From: Oncomelania hupensis
Taxonomy: Eukaryota; Mollusca; Gastropoda; Littorinimorpha; Pomatiopsidae
Assembly: GCA_036898135.1 (NCBI GenBank)
Contig: CM072515.1
Location: forward strand, 71,774,035-71,838,034
Reading direction: 5' to 3'
DNA: 64,000 bases
Shown: piece after piece, positions 1 to 28,361 of the stretch
Position numbering within the stretch: the stretch's first letter is position 1
How the letters are laid out: each line of letters opens with the position of its first letter
Made by a program: the position numbers and the translations under genes
Notes under the pieces: model-generated
The model's database searches: none
What the model saw: only the letters and a program-made list of their open reading frames with translations
Told to the model about the DNA's origin: nothing

Positions 1-110
1 TTAAATAACGCTCATAAACGTTCAAAGAACAGACAGACAGACGCAAGAGGGCTGAGGTGAGGGAGAGAGGGAGAAAGAGAGTTGGGGTGGGGGGTGGGGT
101 AGGGCTTCAC

Positions 111-16963
<16,853 letters not shown>

Positions 16964-16985
16964 CTTCAAATAGTCCTTTAAAAAG

Positions 16986-17195
16986 CCATCATCATCATCA
17001 TCATCATCATCATCATTATCATCATCATCATCATCATCATCATCATCTTCATCATCATCTTCATCATCATCATCAATATCATTATCATCATTATCATCAT
17101 CATTACCATCATCATCGTCGTCGTCTTCATCATCAAGATAATCTTCAACTAGTCCTTGACAAAAATCATCATCACCATCGTCATCATCATAAATC
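16986..17195. repeat. Imperfect (ATC)n microsatellite upstream of the SLC22 start
   Basis: ATC/GAT tract with interruptions. On the minus strand it reads as Asp codons in frame with the transporter and has no stop up to an ATG at 17200. Confidence 0.95.
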
Positions 17196-17377
17196 ATCAT
17201 CTCACAGTATACACACTCTTACACAACATCTACGTAATTATAACTCAAACATGTGGCGTAAAGGCAGTGAGCTTGCTATTAGAAGAGAGAAAGGAACTCT
17301 CTTGAGTCAGATCTCGTATTGGCCAGCGCCTTAAGCAGATCTCGAGCTGGAAAAGCGCTATATAACAACTTCCGCCG

Positions 17378-17586
17378 CACAGGCGCTTGCATCTGAACAC
17401 GAGAGGGACTATTAACACGCGAGCGCCTATGCCTGTGACGCGTCTTCCTTCTCTTTGGTATCTATAATACTATAGATAATCTTATAGATACCAAAGAGAG
17501 AGGAGAGGCGTTAGATAAAGGATACGCGTCATAGGCACATGCCCTAGCGTGTAAGTAGTCAGCTTGTCCAGATACAAGCGCCTGTG
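17378..17586. mobile_element. Palindromic hAT-like MITE, family E copy 1 (209 bp)
   Basis: Inverted termini CACAGGCGCTTG and CAAGCGCCTGTG; internal inverted words GGTATCTATAA/TTATAGATACC and ACGCGT. Flanks TTCCGCCG (17370-17377) and TTCCGTCG (17587-17594) form an 8 bp target duplication with one change. Confidence 0.8.
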
Positions 17587-17594
17587 TTCCGTCG

Positions 17595-18619
17595 GTAGGA
17601 ACCGGTTTTGGTTTAACAGCCATGATGCCATAAAGCAATTAAAACGAGGAAGTTCCCTTGATTAGGACCAGCTCTGACTATTTTGGCATATATATATATA
17701 TATATATATGTGTGTATAAGGACTGCACTGACGTCCAATCGGCGAACTTTCTGCTGTCCACTGTCTTCTGCATCCCTCCAGTTGTTTGTGTGCCATTTGT
17801 GCTGGATACAGACTGCCGCTCTTTAAGACTGATTTGAGGTGGCTTGGTGGAGCAATAGATTAGTCGCCAGAATTGATTTTCCGCCACGAACAACAGGTGC
17901 CTATGCGCGAAGCCGGTTTGACCCAGTTGCAGCCAGTTTGAGGCGGTTTGGAATAGCCTATGTAGACATTGCCGCTAGCCTACCCTGCATCAGTTCATAT
18001 TAAATTTTGAGATCGTGAAAAGAATATGGCTTCCTGCAGTGATTTGACTGATGAAAGTTGGGCAAAAAAATTTTTGAAGCGTTTATGGAACACTACGACT
18101 TTGTTGGAGGAAAGTCAGCCGAGACGCTCAGCTCAGTTTTAAATTTAGATTCTTTTTATTCTAGCTGCTGTATTTGAATGCTTAGCTTAATTTCTTTGTC
18201 ACGTTGATGTGCGTGGGTTAAAATGCTTGGAAGGGGTGTGAATGAGTGTTGCAAGGACAGATTAGAAAAAAATTTAGTCTAATATTTTTATTCTTGTTGT
18301 TAATAAAATATCAAATCAAATCACATTATTTGTTCTTGATTTTTTTTTTCTGTGTGTTCATAGATTACATGGGTTCTAACACAAGTTGTATGTAATTTTT
18401 TTTTAATTGCATACAACTTTTGGGGGGTCTGAGCTGAGCAATAAATAATCATTCATGTATGTAACGCAAATCTATTTCTTATTTTCTTTTTTTAAATTAA
18501 ACAAAATGTATTTCTTTCATTTTCGAAAAAAAAATTAAAGAAAATTTATTTCTTTAACGTTGAACCCAAATTAAAGAACATTTATTTCTTTACACAAAAA
18601 AAAGTAAAGACTATCAATC
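17595..18619. other. Region upstream of SLC22; nothing recognised
   Basis: Contains a short TA repeat (about 17691-17710), a weak tRNA box A-like TGGAGCAATAGATTAG near 17850 that may be SINE debris, and A/T-rich runs to 18600. I could not identify a promoter. Confidence 0.5.
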
Positions 18620-18965
18620 CTGTTAGTCGCCTGGTTCCTAGGCCTAAGGTCGCGGGGTCCGATTCTCGCAAGGGACGACCCCATTTGACTTATTAGGTAT
18701 GAGACTTACCAGGTAGGTCACCAAGAGTGTTCTCCGGGTACTCCGTTTTCCTCCCTCCCTTCAGTAATGGTACTGGATGCAGTCGATTTCAAACGTTCGC
18801 AAATAACACTCGTGTTCCTTTCCGTCTTGTATACTAATAGCGAATTGCCTGTACACCGCATTTTTGAGTGATGAATGTGTGTTAGTTGCGTTTGTAGGAG
18901 TGTCTTAACATGTGAGCGTGTATGTTGGTCACAGATCGTATGAACCGCTTTAGCAATAAGGCGCG
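18620..18965 (+). mobile_element. tRNA-derived SINE, family G
   Basis: Box A-like GTTAGTCGCCTGG and box B-like GGGGTCCGATTCTC, then a shared core with TTCTCCGGGTACTCC and a 3' region (CTTTCCGTCTT.TA, GAGCGTGTATGTTGGT) also found at 39780-39910. Same head and core family as 28604-28772. Confidence 0.75.
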
Positions 18966-18976
18966 CACAGAATCCA

Positions 18977-19038
18977 TTATTATTATCATTATCATCATCA
19001 TCATTATCATCATCATCATCATTATTATCATCATTATT

Positions 19039-19088
<50 letters not shown>

Positions 19089-19099
19089 TATTATTATTA

Positions 19100-19160
<61 letters not shown>

Positions 19161-19182
19161 CATCATCATCATCATCATCATT
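18977..19182. repeat. (ATT)n/(ATC)n compound microsatellite
   Basis: About 200 bp of alternating ATT and ATC blocks; poly-Ile and poly-Met frames across it are artefacts. Confidence 0.97.
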
Positions 19183-19259
19183 TCACCCATTGCACAAGGT
19201 ACCAGCGCACTCAAGATACACCTCTAATCTTAGATACGCATTCTACCCGCTTCAAGCGC

Positions 19260-19690
19260 TATAATGACGGAAAAAGCGCAATTTCACTGTAAATATATAC
19301 AGAATGTTGCTCTACAACTTTCCGCTCTTTCCGTCTCAAAAACCCAAGTGCCTTGTTGGATTCTTAAATTGCATGAAACCAAGTGAGGACACTATCCGGC
19401 GTCAACAAACGGTTCAAAAACATTCTCAAACGGTTCGTAAAAGACAGTTGACCTAGAACCTAATACAGTTTGACCTAATTCGTCCCCTAGAGGAGACGAA
19501 ACTTACATTTTTCTATTTTCATGAGTTCACTGCAGTCAAATTGCGCTTTTTCCGTGATTTCGCAGGTAGCCTCGTCCGCTCATAGCGGACTCAAGTTATT
19601 ATCTTGAGGATGTTAGGATACTATCCTGAAGCGCTACTCAGCGGTACTTTCAACTGTATCTTGAAAGCGCTGGTAGCCATGCGCATTACC
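19260..19690. other. Non-coding region with TTCGTCCCCT palindrome
   Basis: No gene. Around 19483 lies TTCGTCCCCTAGAGGAGACG, a near palindrome that recurs at about 23596 and 24022, with TTTCCGTC words nearby. Confidence 0.55.

Positions 19691-19691
<1 letters not shown>

Positions 19692-19772
<81 letters not shown>
19692..19772. repeat. (ATC)n(TTA)n microsatellite
   Basis: About 40 bp of ATC followed by about 40 bp of TTA. Confidence 0.97.
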
Positions 19773-19776
<4 letters not shown>

Positions 19777-20036
19777 CGGAGAAAAGCAAATTTAAAATAA
19801 AGTGCTGTTGAGATAATTCACTGTAGCAGCTTTTTACACTTTGGCGAATGTAGACCAAGCCCAAAGCAAAATTGTATTAAGAATAGGAGTCTTTTCACTG
19901 TTAATAACTCGGTCTCCCTCCTGTAGAGGCTCATAGACACAACTAATTAGGTTAAACTATCTAACCTCCTTGCACACAACCTATATTCACGCATTCGCCC
20001 GATCGGAACACGCGAACCTCTATTATAGGCTAACGC

Positions 20037-20038
<2 letters not shown>

Positions 20039-20117
<79 letters not shown>
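20039..20117. repeat. (CT)n microsatellite
   Basis: About 79 bp of CT dinucleotides. The flanks 19773-20038 and 20118-20344 show no gene. Confidence 0.97.
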
Positions 20118-20120
<3 letters not shown>

Positions 20121-20344
20121 ATTGATGTTAAAACTGTTTTTGTTCTTCAAAATCCTTCTGCTGAATTTCAAAGGAAACTTGCCATGTACACTTTCTACAG
20201 CTTACAACATAGAAAATCTTCACTGACGTGAAGGACTTTTTTTTTTTAAACTTGGGTGTGTTTGTGCTATCTATGAGTGCTACCAAAAGGATATTACGTT
20301 TTATGATTGCTAAATATGCCTCTAGCACTCGTATGTGTGTTCAT

Positions 20345-21748
20345 AAATAAATGTTATAACAGAAATAAGAGCTAAAAAGGGAAAGAAGGGAAATGTTAAA
20401 GATGAGAACAAAAGAAAAATGATGGGGAAAATGAGAAGAAATGAAATCGAAAGAAAATACATAAGAAAGGGGGGAAAAATGAAAAAAAAAATCCTATCCT
20501 ATCCTATCCTGTCCCGTAACCCGGAGGTCGTAGGGGCACCACAGATGATCGTTTAACCAGCATACTCCATCTTTCTCTGTCCTCAGCAGCCCTGAGGGCT
20601 TCGCTCAGTGTCAAACCAGTCCATTCTCGAATGTTGTCCTCCCACCTCTTTTTCGGTCTCCCTCTTCGTCTACCTCCTTGCACTGTGCCTTGCAGAATAG
20701 TCTTTGCAAGGCCTGATGATCTGGTGACGTGGCCATACCATCGGAGTTTCCGTTTCTTCACCACTGTCAACAGGTCATCGTGTTGTCGAAAGGCTTGTGT
20801 GATGGTCTGTCGAACTTCGTCGTTGGTGATGTGTTGGGTATAGGAAATGCTCAGAAGTCTTCTGTAGCACCCCATCTCCATGCTTTGTATTCTTCGTTGG
20901 AGATCCGCTGTGAGGGTCCATGCTTCGCAAGCATATAGGAAGATGGAGATGACAAGGGAGCGCAGCAGTCTTACTTTGGAATGTAGACTGATGGTCCTGT
21001 CTTTCCAAATGGGCTTCAACCTTGTCAGGGCAGCCGTTGTTTGTGCGATCCTGGAGAGGACTTCCTGTCGGGACCCATTGTCTGATACAATGGCTCCTAA
21101 ATATTTGAAGCTATGTACTGTGTTGAGGGATTGGCCTTGGACTTTGATGTCCGTGTTGATGCCATTGGTGTTGTCGGTCATCATTTTGGTCTTCTCTGCA
21201 CTTATTTACATTCCATAAGCTCTGGAGGTGGTGTCAAGCCTCTGTACCAGCTGTTAAAGTTCTTGTTCCTCTCCAGCCAATCCATCAATGTCATCCGCAA
21301 AACGAAGATTGGAGATTGCTCTACCCCCTATGCTGACTGTGCCTTCATGATCTGCAAGAGCATCTGACATGATGTGCTCTAGGAAGATGTTGAAGAGTGT
21401 TGGAGAGAGTAGGCATCCTTGACGCACACCGATTGTTGTTCTGAACCAGTTCCCGATGCCGCTGTTGTGGAGGACTGCACTGGTAGCCTTGTCATACAGG
21501 CTTTTGATGATTTCAATAATTTTAGGGCTGATGTTGTACACTTTCATTGTTGCCCATAGAAATGGAAAAAAAAAAGTAAAAAAAAAAAAAACAAGACGTA
21601 AGAAATTACAAAATATTTATAAAAGTTACATACAAAGTGAAAAAAGAAAAGTTATGGAAAGAAAAGATAAGAAAAAAATGGAAATTAAGTAAACGTAAAT
21701 TGAGAAAGTCCTTGAATTTTACTTATTCTGCAATTGAATTGATATCAA

Positions 21749-21805
<57 letters not shown>

Positions 21806-21872
21806 GATTTATGTTTATTTCTTCTCATTGTAAACCCCCTCAACAAACTGTATGGGCCGGAGGCCTAATAAA
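20345..21872 (+). mobile_element. Repeat family F copy, split by LINE-A
   Basis: Purine-rich sequence at 20345-20490 and 21560-21872 ending TGGGCCGGAGGCCTAATAAA, with a (GT)n tract at about 21750-21803. The same sequence lies in reverse at 40605-41008 without the insertion. Looks like a LINE 3' UTR with a TAATAAAT-type end; coding part not seen. Confidence 0.7.
20490..21559 (-). mobile_element. LINE-A copy, 1.07 kb, RT C-terminal half
   Basis: Inserted in family F; the A-rich flanks AAATGAAAAAAAAA and AAATGGAAAAAAAAA look like its target duplication. Two open pieces together cover the last part of reverse transcriptase: FRTTIGVRQGCLLSPTLF and RFADDIDGLAGEEQEL (21254-21547), then KYLGAIVSDNGSRQEVLS to PPGYGTG (20504-21184). 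A stop at about 21252-21254 separates them. Ends in the TCCTATCC tail. Confidence 0.9.
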
Positions 21873-22097
21873 TTATTAATAATTATTCGGGACCAGCTCA
21901 TAATTATAATAATTATAATTATTATTGTTATTGTAGTTTTTATTTTATTGTAATATTATGCCATATGTGTTGTAATGACAGGATGTACAATGGATGAATG
22001 CGAGTGGGTGCGCAATGAGTCACAATGTGAGATTTGCGCGATATAAGTACCATTCATTATTATTATTATTATTATTAATAAAAACAGTGTCAAAAGT

Positions 22098-22104
<7 letters not shown>

Positions 22105-22157
<53 letters not shown>
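22105..22157. repeat. (CT)n microsatellite
   Basis: About 53 bp of CT units; 21873-22104 is AT-rich without a gene. Confidence 0.95.
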
Positions 22158-22162
<5 letters not shown>

Positions 22163-22250
22163 ATTTATTATTTATAAAGGTCTCAAACTCTTGTCAGCGA
22201 AAAGCGCAGGGCGACCTCAAATTTTTTTCAAAGCTATATGAACGAATTTG

Positions 22251-22595
22251 AAGATTTCTCCCAAAAGAAGGCGACTCGATCGATTCAACAGTGATTCATG
22301 CAACTATCCAAATAAATAAATATGCAGAGTCAATTTTTAAACCCGTTCAATTACTGTAAAATTCTTTCTTTCTTTTTTTAATCACGTTTATAACGATTAC
22401 TTTCATATTTGCCGACATACGTCCTTCCTACATTCTACATCCGTCCAGAAATCGTTATAAACTCTAGATAACTTTTTTTAAAAAATAAACACAAACTGAA
22501 TGAGTTTAAAAATAAAGTGCGCATATTTATTAATTCGGATGTTTGCATGAATCACTGTTGAATCCATTGAGTCACCTTATTCCGGGAGAAATCTT
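22251..22595. mobile_element. Long-armed foldback element (about 345 bp)
   Basis: Outer arms of about 75 bp (22251-22325 and 22521-22595) are inverted copies, sharing AAGATTTCTCCC, ATTCAACAGTGATTCATGC and AATAAATATGC. Weaker inverted similarity continues inward to TATAACGATT/AATCGTTATA. No coding sequence; target duplication not identified. Confidence 0.75.
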
Positions 22596-22704
22596 TAAGT
22601 GCGTTTTTAATAGATTTGAAAAATTGCGATGACTCGCGATTTTCGATGAACTGAGTTATCATAGTCGCTCAGTTAACAACAACAACAACAACAATAATAA
22701 CAAT

Positions 22705-22750
<46 letters not shown>

Positions 22751-23365
22751 GTCATCATCATTTTTATTCAATAAAAAATGCATGCTTGTCCGTCCCCTCG
22801 CAGGAAATTCCAAGCGCGTTACATAAAACAAATTTGGTTCACACCAGAACGGACGCATGTATGTACACTACAACCGCCGATTAAGACATCATACAAAATC
22901 ATAATGTCAGAATCGTAAGCAACCAAGCGTACTACACAGTACATAATTCACTATACACAAAGAATTAAAACCAACTTTCTTAAGAAAAATTAAAGTGTAA
23001 AGGTCACACACATACACACACACATACACACATAAAGTGGAAGGAAAAGCATTCAAACAGTCAGATAAAGAGCTAGGAAATCCCATTTTAAAACGATATT
23101 AAAAGGAAGGGGAAGAGTTCAGAGCTAAATAAGAGGAAATAGGCCAAACGAGCGCCTGTGAGCAAAAAGCTATTGAAATCAAACTTTGGCAGGTAGAGGA
23201 TCAGTGCAAACAGCGTAGTCGAAACTTGCCTTCGCTTATCCCTGCCGCTGGTCCCCAAAAGATTGCAGGTGTGTGTGTTTGTGTGTGTGTGTGTGTGCGT
23301 GAGTATGTGTGTGTGGGAGGGTGTGTGTGTGTGTAGGTGTGAGTGCACGTGAATTCATGCTCAAA
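22596..23365. other. Non-coding region with (ATC)n and (GT)n
   Basis: ATC microsatellite at about 22706-22762 and GT-rich stretch at about 23271-23340. No gene recognised. Confidence 0.7.
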
Positions 23366-23372
23366 TAGGGAC

Positions 23373-24180
23373 CAGACCTTGTCTTTCTTAGTGACAAATG
23401 GGGTTATTTGCTAGGACCCCACTTTTTTTTTTCCAGGACCCCACTTTTCTCTAAGTGCGCGGGAGTGCTCTTCTAGTGCATGGGAGTGCAGTTGTAGTGC
23501 ATGAGAGTGTTTTAAGTACAAGGGAGTGCTCTATCCAGGACGGAGAGAATCCAGTCACTTTTCGGAGAAATTTTGAAGAAAGTTCGACCTATTTCGTCCC
23601 CTATAGGAGACGAACTAGGTCAACTTTTTAGACGAAGAGAGTCAATTTTGCATCAGATTCAGAAGTTTGCGTTCTTTCCGTCAAAAAAAATCACTTTCCA
23701 ATTCCTACATTCTAAAATAACCCCAGTTCTGATCATTTGCAACAGTGTGGGTGTGTGTGTGTGTGCGTGGGTGTGCGTGAACGCAAAAAAGCGCACAAAT
23801 GGGTAGCAGACCTTGTCTTTCTTAGTAACAAATGGGTTTATTTGCTTGGAACCCACTTTTTTCCAGGAACCCACTTTTTTCTAAGTGCGAGGGAGTGCTC
23901 TTTTAGTGCAAGGGAGTGCAGTTGTAGTGCATGAGAGTGTTTTAAGTACACAGGAGTGCTCTATCCGGGACGGAGAAAATACAGTCAATTTTCGGAGAAA
24001 TTTTGAAGAAAAATCGACCTATTTCGTCACCCATAGGAGACGAAGTAGGTCAACTTTCTAGACGGAAAGAGCCAATTTTGACTTAGATTCTTACATTTCA
24101 AGAAGAAGTTTGCGTTCTTTCCGTCAAAAAATCACTTTCCGATTCCTACATTCTTAAATAAACCCAGTTCTGATGAATTG
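23373..24180. repeat. Tandem duplication, two units of about 434 bp
   Basis: CAGACCTTGTCTTTCTTAGT starts at 23373 and again at 23807. Each unit contains AAGTGC-type words, a near-palindromic TTCGTC...GACGAA core, TTTGCGTTCTTTCCGTCAAA and ends in a GT-rich tract. A third GT tract at 24180-24206 suggests unequal exchange between GT runs. No coding role seen. Confidence 0.85.
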
Positions 24181-24379
24181 CAAGTATGTGTGTGGGTGTG
24201 TGTGTGTTATTATTATGTAGTTTGTTTTGTGTTGTATTGTTTTGTAGTATCACATCATCGCATCGCCATCACACACACCATTTCCTTGGTACGTCACCCG
24301 TGAAATAATAGGTAGGCCTGGGGCGCGCACTGCACACTTTGCCTTATGAAACGGTTTGCGCGTGGTGAACGTTTTCAAA

Positions 24380-24607
24380 ATGGCGGCAGAAGAAGGAAAG
24401 ATTGTAAACAGAAACCGTGTGAAGACGATTGCTGCAGTGCTGTGCTCCGATATCATGAAGCACGCGGCATACTACCTTCAGCCACCGCTCGCCAACGCAC
24501 GCGCACGCCCGCGGCGTGCGTACCGTTTCCAAGCCGAAAGCCAGCGAGCGTTGGCGTGCGCCCGCCTTAGACAACGGGCCCCTGGCGTGCGTTCCGATAC
24601 AGGCTAG
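24380..24607 (+). CDS. Possible short first coding exon in a CpG-rich patch
   Basis: ATG with a good context (CAAAATGGCGG) opens a frame starting MAAEEGKIVNRNRVKTIAA and continuing with Arg/Ala-rich residues to a stop inside the hairpin at 24598. The local sequence (24340-24800) is much richer in CG than its surroundings. I do not recognise the protein. It could be the first exon of a gene whose donor I cannot place, or chance coding in GC-rich repeat DNA. Confidence 0.2.
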   Translation: MAAEEGKIVNRNRVKTIAAVLCSDIMKHAAYYLQPPLANARARPRRAYRFQAESQRALACARLRQRAPGVRSDTG

Positions 24608-24766
24608 GAAGTTAGGGTCTCGCGAGATTCGCAAGGTAGGAGAGTTCCGCAGCGATTTCTCGCGCGATGGAAAAGCACCTAGCTTTCCCTCGCGCGAGAA
24701 ATCGCTGCGGAACTCTCCTACCTTGCGAATCTCGCGAGACCCTAACTTCCTAGCCTGTAGCGGAAC
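24591..24766. repeat. Near-perfect hairpin, 70 bp perfect arms
   Basis: 24598-24667 and 24690-24759 are exact reverse complements (70 of 70), with a 22 base spacer that itself has a 5 bp stem. After one mismatch the pairing extends six more bases outward (24591-24596 with 24761-24766). The arms contain TCTCGCGAGA and CTCGCGCGA. Confidence 0.93.
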
Positions 24767-24791
24767 ACCGCAAGGATTTCTCGCGTGCTAG

Positions 24792-25586
24792 TGCTATCGG
24801 AAAGCGCATCTGCTTAATGCACACGCTTTTGACATGTCACGAAATACATATTATTCAATCTTTATTGTTTGCAAACACGTCCTGCTTAACGCTAATGCCA
24901 TGTCCCATTGTTATTATATAATGTCTCCCGCTTTTACTCTGAGGGGGGTAGGCAGGTCTGGCTTAATGTATAGCTGATGAGGCTTGTGAGAGGTATTCAA
25001 GGAGTCTCAGCTACGCTGCGGGAGATGGGGGTTAGGGAGGGAGGGGTACGTCGCAGCCTCACCTTAGGTTTTACAAAATCGGATCACTGCGCATTGCTGA
25101 ACTTGCACTCTTGCTTCCATTGAATGCAGTGGATCCTTAACCAACCTGTCCTACGGGAAAGGTATTTCTCATCTGATAAGTCAGTCGGCGTCAGTGATCT
25201 TGGCTTAGTTTAAAACTGCCAGGGCTGGGCAAATGGTGGCCGAGGGCCAACTAGAAGGGCTGTGCCCTGAACAAAGCAGGGACTAGATGCTAACTTTTAG
25301 TTTCCAATTGTTTTGGTTTATTTTATGGGACTTCGCCAAGCAAATGTGCTTGAATGTGCAATGTCCTCCGATGCAAAAATGCTGCAATACAATTGGCTTG
25401 AATATCTTAGTTTTTTTGTGTTTCTTCATCAAAATTGTAAGGAACGTTCGTACAGGCTGGAAATGTTGTGTGACAGGTAAAATATTTGACAACCTGTTCA
25501 ACAGCACAAGTTAAAAAAATTTTTTTTTAAATTCGCCCTAGGGTCTTGCAGTCTTCTCCTCTGCGCTCCATCCACTCAACCTCCCT
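24792..25586. other. Non-coding region; nothing recognised
   Basis: No repeat matched elsewhere in the window and no convincing exon. Confidence 0.5.
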
Positions 25587-25587
25587 A

Positions 25588-25683
<96 letters not shown>
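25588..25683. repeat. (AAT)n microsatellite
   Basis: About 96 bp of AAT units. Confidence 0.97.
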
Positions 25684-25684
<1 letters not shown>

Positions 25685-25789
25685 TCGACAACTCTCTGCA
25701 GTTAGGATCCTGACATTCCAGGTTCTCTTGTCTCTCGTGGCGATCTTGCTAAGTTGTCGTTGTTGTTAGGTAGATTAGTGTCCCCAGAC

Positions 25790-26297
25790 ACCTGAGCATA
25801 TAGGGGACCCTAAGTTGTCCAGCAGTCACCCACTTATCACCTCCGTCCTGGAGGCCAAAGGAAAGCGCGTTGATTCGGTGATTGGCGATTCGGGCGACTG
25901 TCACAATAGGCTAGTTAGACCCTGCACTAAGGCCTCTCGCCTTAAATAGTTCAGCCTGCTTTGACCTGTGTAACGTAAAGTCGCTGCCTAGCAGACGACA
26001 CAAGTCAGTTGTGTGCTAAGCACGTGTAAGCTAACTCTCGCTAGGATAGGCAGTGACCTGGCCGGTGACTTCTGTGTAGAAGACTTTCGCCCAGTGATGC
26101 CGTGCTGACATCACCCCTGTTACTCGAAGTAGATAGAAAGAAAGAAAGAAGAACTCGAAAGGAATGAAGAAAGAAAGAAAGAAAGAAAGAAAGAACGAAA
26201 GAAGAAGAAGAAGAAGAAGAAGAAGAAGAAGAAGAAGAAGAAGAAGAAGAAGAAGAAGAAGAAGAAGAAGAAGAAACGAAAGAAAGAAAGAAAGACA
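25790..26297. repeat. Family D fragment followed by (AAGA)n and (GAA)n
   Basis: TTATCACCTCCGTCCTGG near 25836 and GGCCGGTGACTTCTGTGTAG to ATGCCGTGCTGACATCACCC (26060-26119) match 39630 and 8878 respectively. A purine microsatellite with AAGA and GAA units occupies about 26136-26297. Confidence 0.65.
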
Positions 26298-26429
26298 AAG
26301 AAGACGATCAACAACAACAAGAATAAAAGCTAGGGCAAAGAAGGATTGAAGAAACAATAATAACTATAATAAATAAATTAAAAAAATAAAAATAAATAAG
26401 AGTGTAGACCTACCTGAGAACCTGAACAA

Positions 26430-26700
26430 CCGCTCTTGCAGCTAGAGTTGTGGCAAAGTGGTCTAAGCTGGGCTGGCGTGCATGAACGAACTTAAAAGCC
26501 GACTTAGACTTAACGCTTCACTGAAACATGCTAGGACTAACTTGCCTTGTCCACAGGCCAGAAATCAAGGGCGCCTCACAGGTGTGGGATCGATCCCGCC
26601 TCTGGACGATATGTTTCTCCGAATATTATTATTTTCGACTCAGGCAACGTCTCGGGGGTTTTCTTCGGGTACTCGGGTTTGCTCACACCCCCAAAATTTG
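26430..26700 (+). mobile_element. Diverged tRNA-derived SINE (family G-like)
   Basis: Box A-like TGGCAAAGTGGTCTAAG and box B-like GTGGGATCGATCCC with a core GGTTTTCTTCGGGTACTCGG related to 28715-28735. The spacer between boxes is longer than in a tRNA, so it is not a tRNA gene. Confidence 0.55.
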
Positions 26701-27342
26701 AAAAATAAACAACAGCAAAAACTAATATTAGGTAGGTTGGGTTTGGGCGCGCCACAGGCTGCGACTACGCTTTTCCCAAGAGAAGCGGCCCCGAATTTCT
26801 CGATAAAAAGGGAAAATAAAGTGTCCAAAAAAAATCAATCAATTCATACCAATCAATCCTTTTTGGTACTGGTCAGCAAAAAAAAAAGTCTTAATCACTC
26901 TTTTCGAGATAACAACGTATTCTTTTATCTTGTATCTTGAGTCCCCAAACTCCCAACAACAAAAATCACAACAGTTTCTTCCTTTTCTCCTCCTTCGTCT
27001 CCTCCTCTCCTCTTTGTTCTTTATCCTATTCTTTTTCTTCTTCTCCACCTCCTGTTCTCAGTCCTTTACCTACCCTGTATTCTCTCTTGGTCACAGAGAA
27101 AATCACCAACAACGTCGGCGCTAACTTCAGACAAATTAGCACTTGTAGACTTCTCGTAGCATGGCTCAAAAGTCACCATAACCGAAACATCCAGCAGCTG
27201 GAAATATAAACTACAGCAAAGCTTTCTATGCGAACTACAAAAGTTGAAGCGAAGTTTTATAATGAATAGGCTTGCCGCAGGAAATATTTAGCCTATCTAC
27301 TGGATACGCGGGCACACATGCACTGAAGCGCAACCGGCGTAG
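26701..27342. other. Non-coding region; nothing recognised
   Basis: Includes a pyrimidine-rich stretch at 26970-27060. The short ORFs overlapping it are low complexity. Confidence 0.5.
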
Positions 27343-27350
27343 TCCTCTAC

Positions 27351-27448
27351 CACAGGCGCTTGTATTTGGACACGCGAGCGCCTATGACGTGATCCCTACT
27401 ATGAATACCTAAATGTATATATATATAAGGGCGATACAAGCGCCTGTG
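27351..27448. mobile_element. Palindromic hAT-like MITE, family E copy 2 (98 bp)
   Basis: Termini CACAGGCGCTTGTAT and ATACAAGCGCCTGTG, the same as at 17378. Flanks TCCTCTAC and TCATCTAT agree at six of eight positions, consistent with an aged 8 bp target duplication. Confidence 0.72.
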
Positions 27449-27618
27449 TCATCTATGAAGGTAACAGTGCCCGGCTGCAAAATGCATTAACTCTTTCGCG
27501 GCCAAAAGGGAAACTGCAGTGAGTCAACAACACAACTCTTTCGTGGATTCAGGTGAGCATAGACTTTTTAAAAATTGAATGTCACTGTTAAAACACAGTG
27601 TTAGTAAAGATAGAGTAC

Positions 27619-27687
27619 ACTGGTTAATCGATCATCTGTGGTGCCCCAACGACTTTCGAGTTACGGGATTGGATAGGATAGGATTTT
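27619..27687 (+). mobile_element. LINE-A 3' end fragment, sense orientation
   Basis: GATCATCTGTGGTGCCCCAA to GGATAGGATAGGAT, the reverse complement of the tails seen elsewhere; it shows the GGATA tail in LINE sense. Confidence 0.85.
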
Positions 27688-27776
27688 TTCACTGTTAGAA
27701 CTGACAGTTATGGGAAGGCTTTGTCAGTTTGTGCAGTGATTCGCATATAACGTCGAATACAAGCCAAATGCAGTAT

Positions 27777-28361
27777 ATTGATTGATTGATTGATTGATTG
27801 TTGCTTTAGGTCCAGCGGACTCTTCCGAGCCAAATCAGGACCGGACAACCCCCGATCCGCATAAAAGATCTGCTGAAACAACCCTAGTGGAAAAACTGAA
27901 TGCCCTCCACCGGCCAGTCACTTTACAATAAAGACATCCCACGCAGGGGACGGCTGAGGCTTTACCCCCAACTAATCGAACCCCCGGTTACAAAAATAAA
28001 ATAGAATACAAACATCATTATAAATTATCAACAAAACACATACATATAAAATGCCTATATTGCTAAATAATAACATCATAGGAAGCCCTAGTGACCACCC
28101 GGCAGAAAGCGTCCAATACTCCCAAGCTGATCCAACAGACCTCATACACAAACAAAGAGTCTTGTCCAGGAAGAGTTTTCAAGAAAAAATGTAGGTCATT
28201 GATCTAGCGAAGAAGAAGATAGTATAGCAGAGTGATAGGACAGAGCAGGAATGGGAAAAAGCAAATGAGGAAGACAGCGACAGTGGGAATTTAAAGCACT
28301 AAATTTCCAGAAAGTGGGGATACTATTTATACTGAAACCCCCGGCACTCCAACGGGGGTAC
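27777..28361 (-). mobile_element. Family B retroposon, copy 4
   Basis: Full-length reverse copy; the tail here is an ATTG/CAAT tetramer (27777-27800) instead of TAATG. Head ends at the complement of CCCCGTTGGAGTGCCGGGGG. Confidence 0.85.

Noticed and set aside
18922..19227. Long ORFs of poly-Ile, poly-Met, poly-Asp, poly-Asn or poly-Ser across the window
   Set aside because: They are translations of ATT, ATC, AAT, GA and TA microsatellites on all frames.
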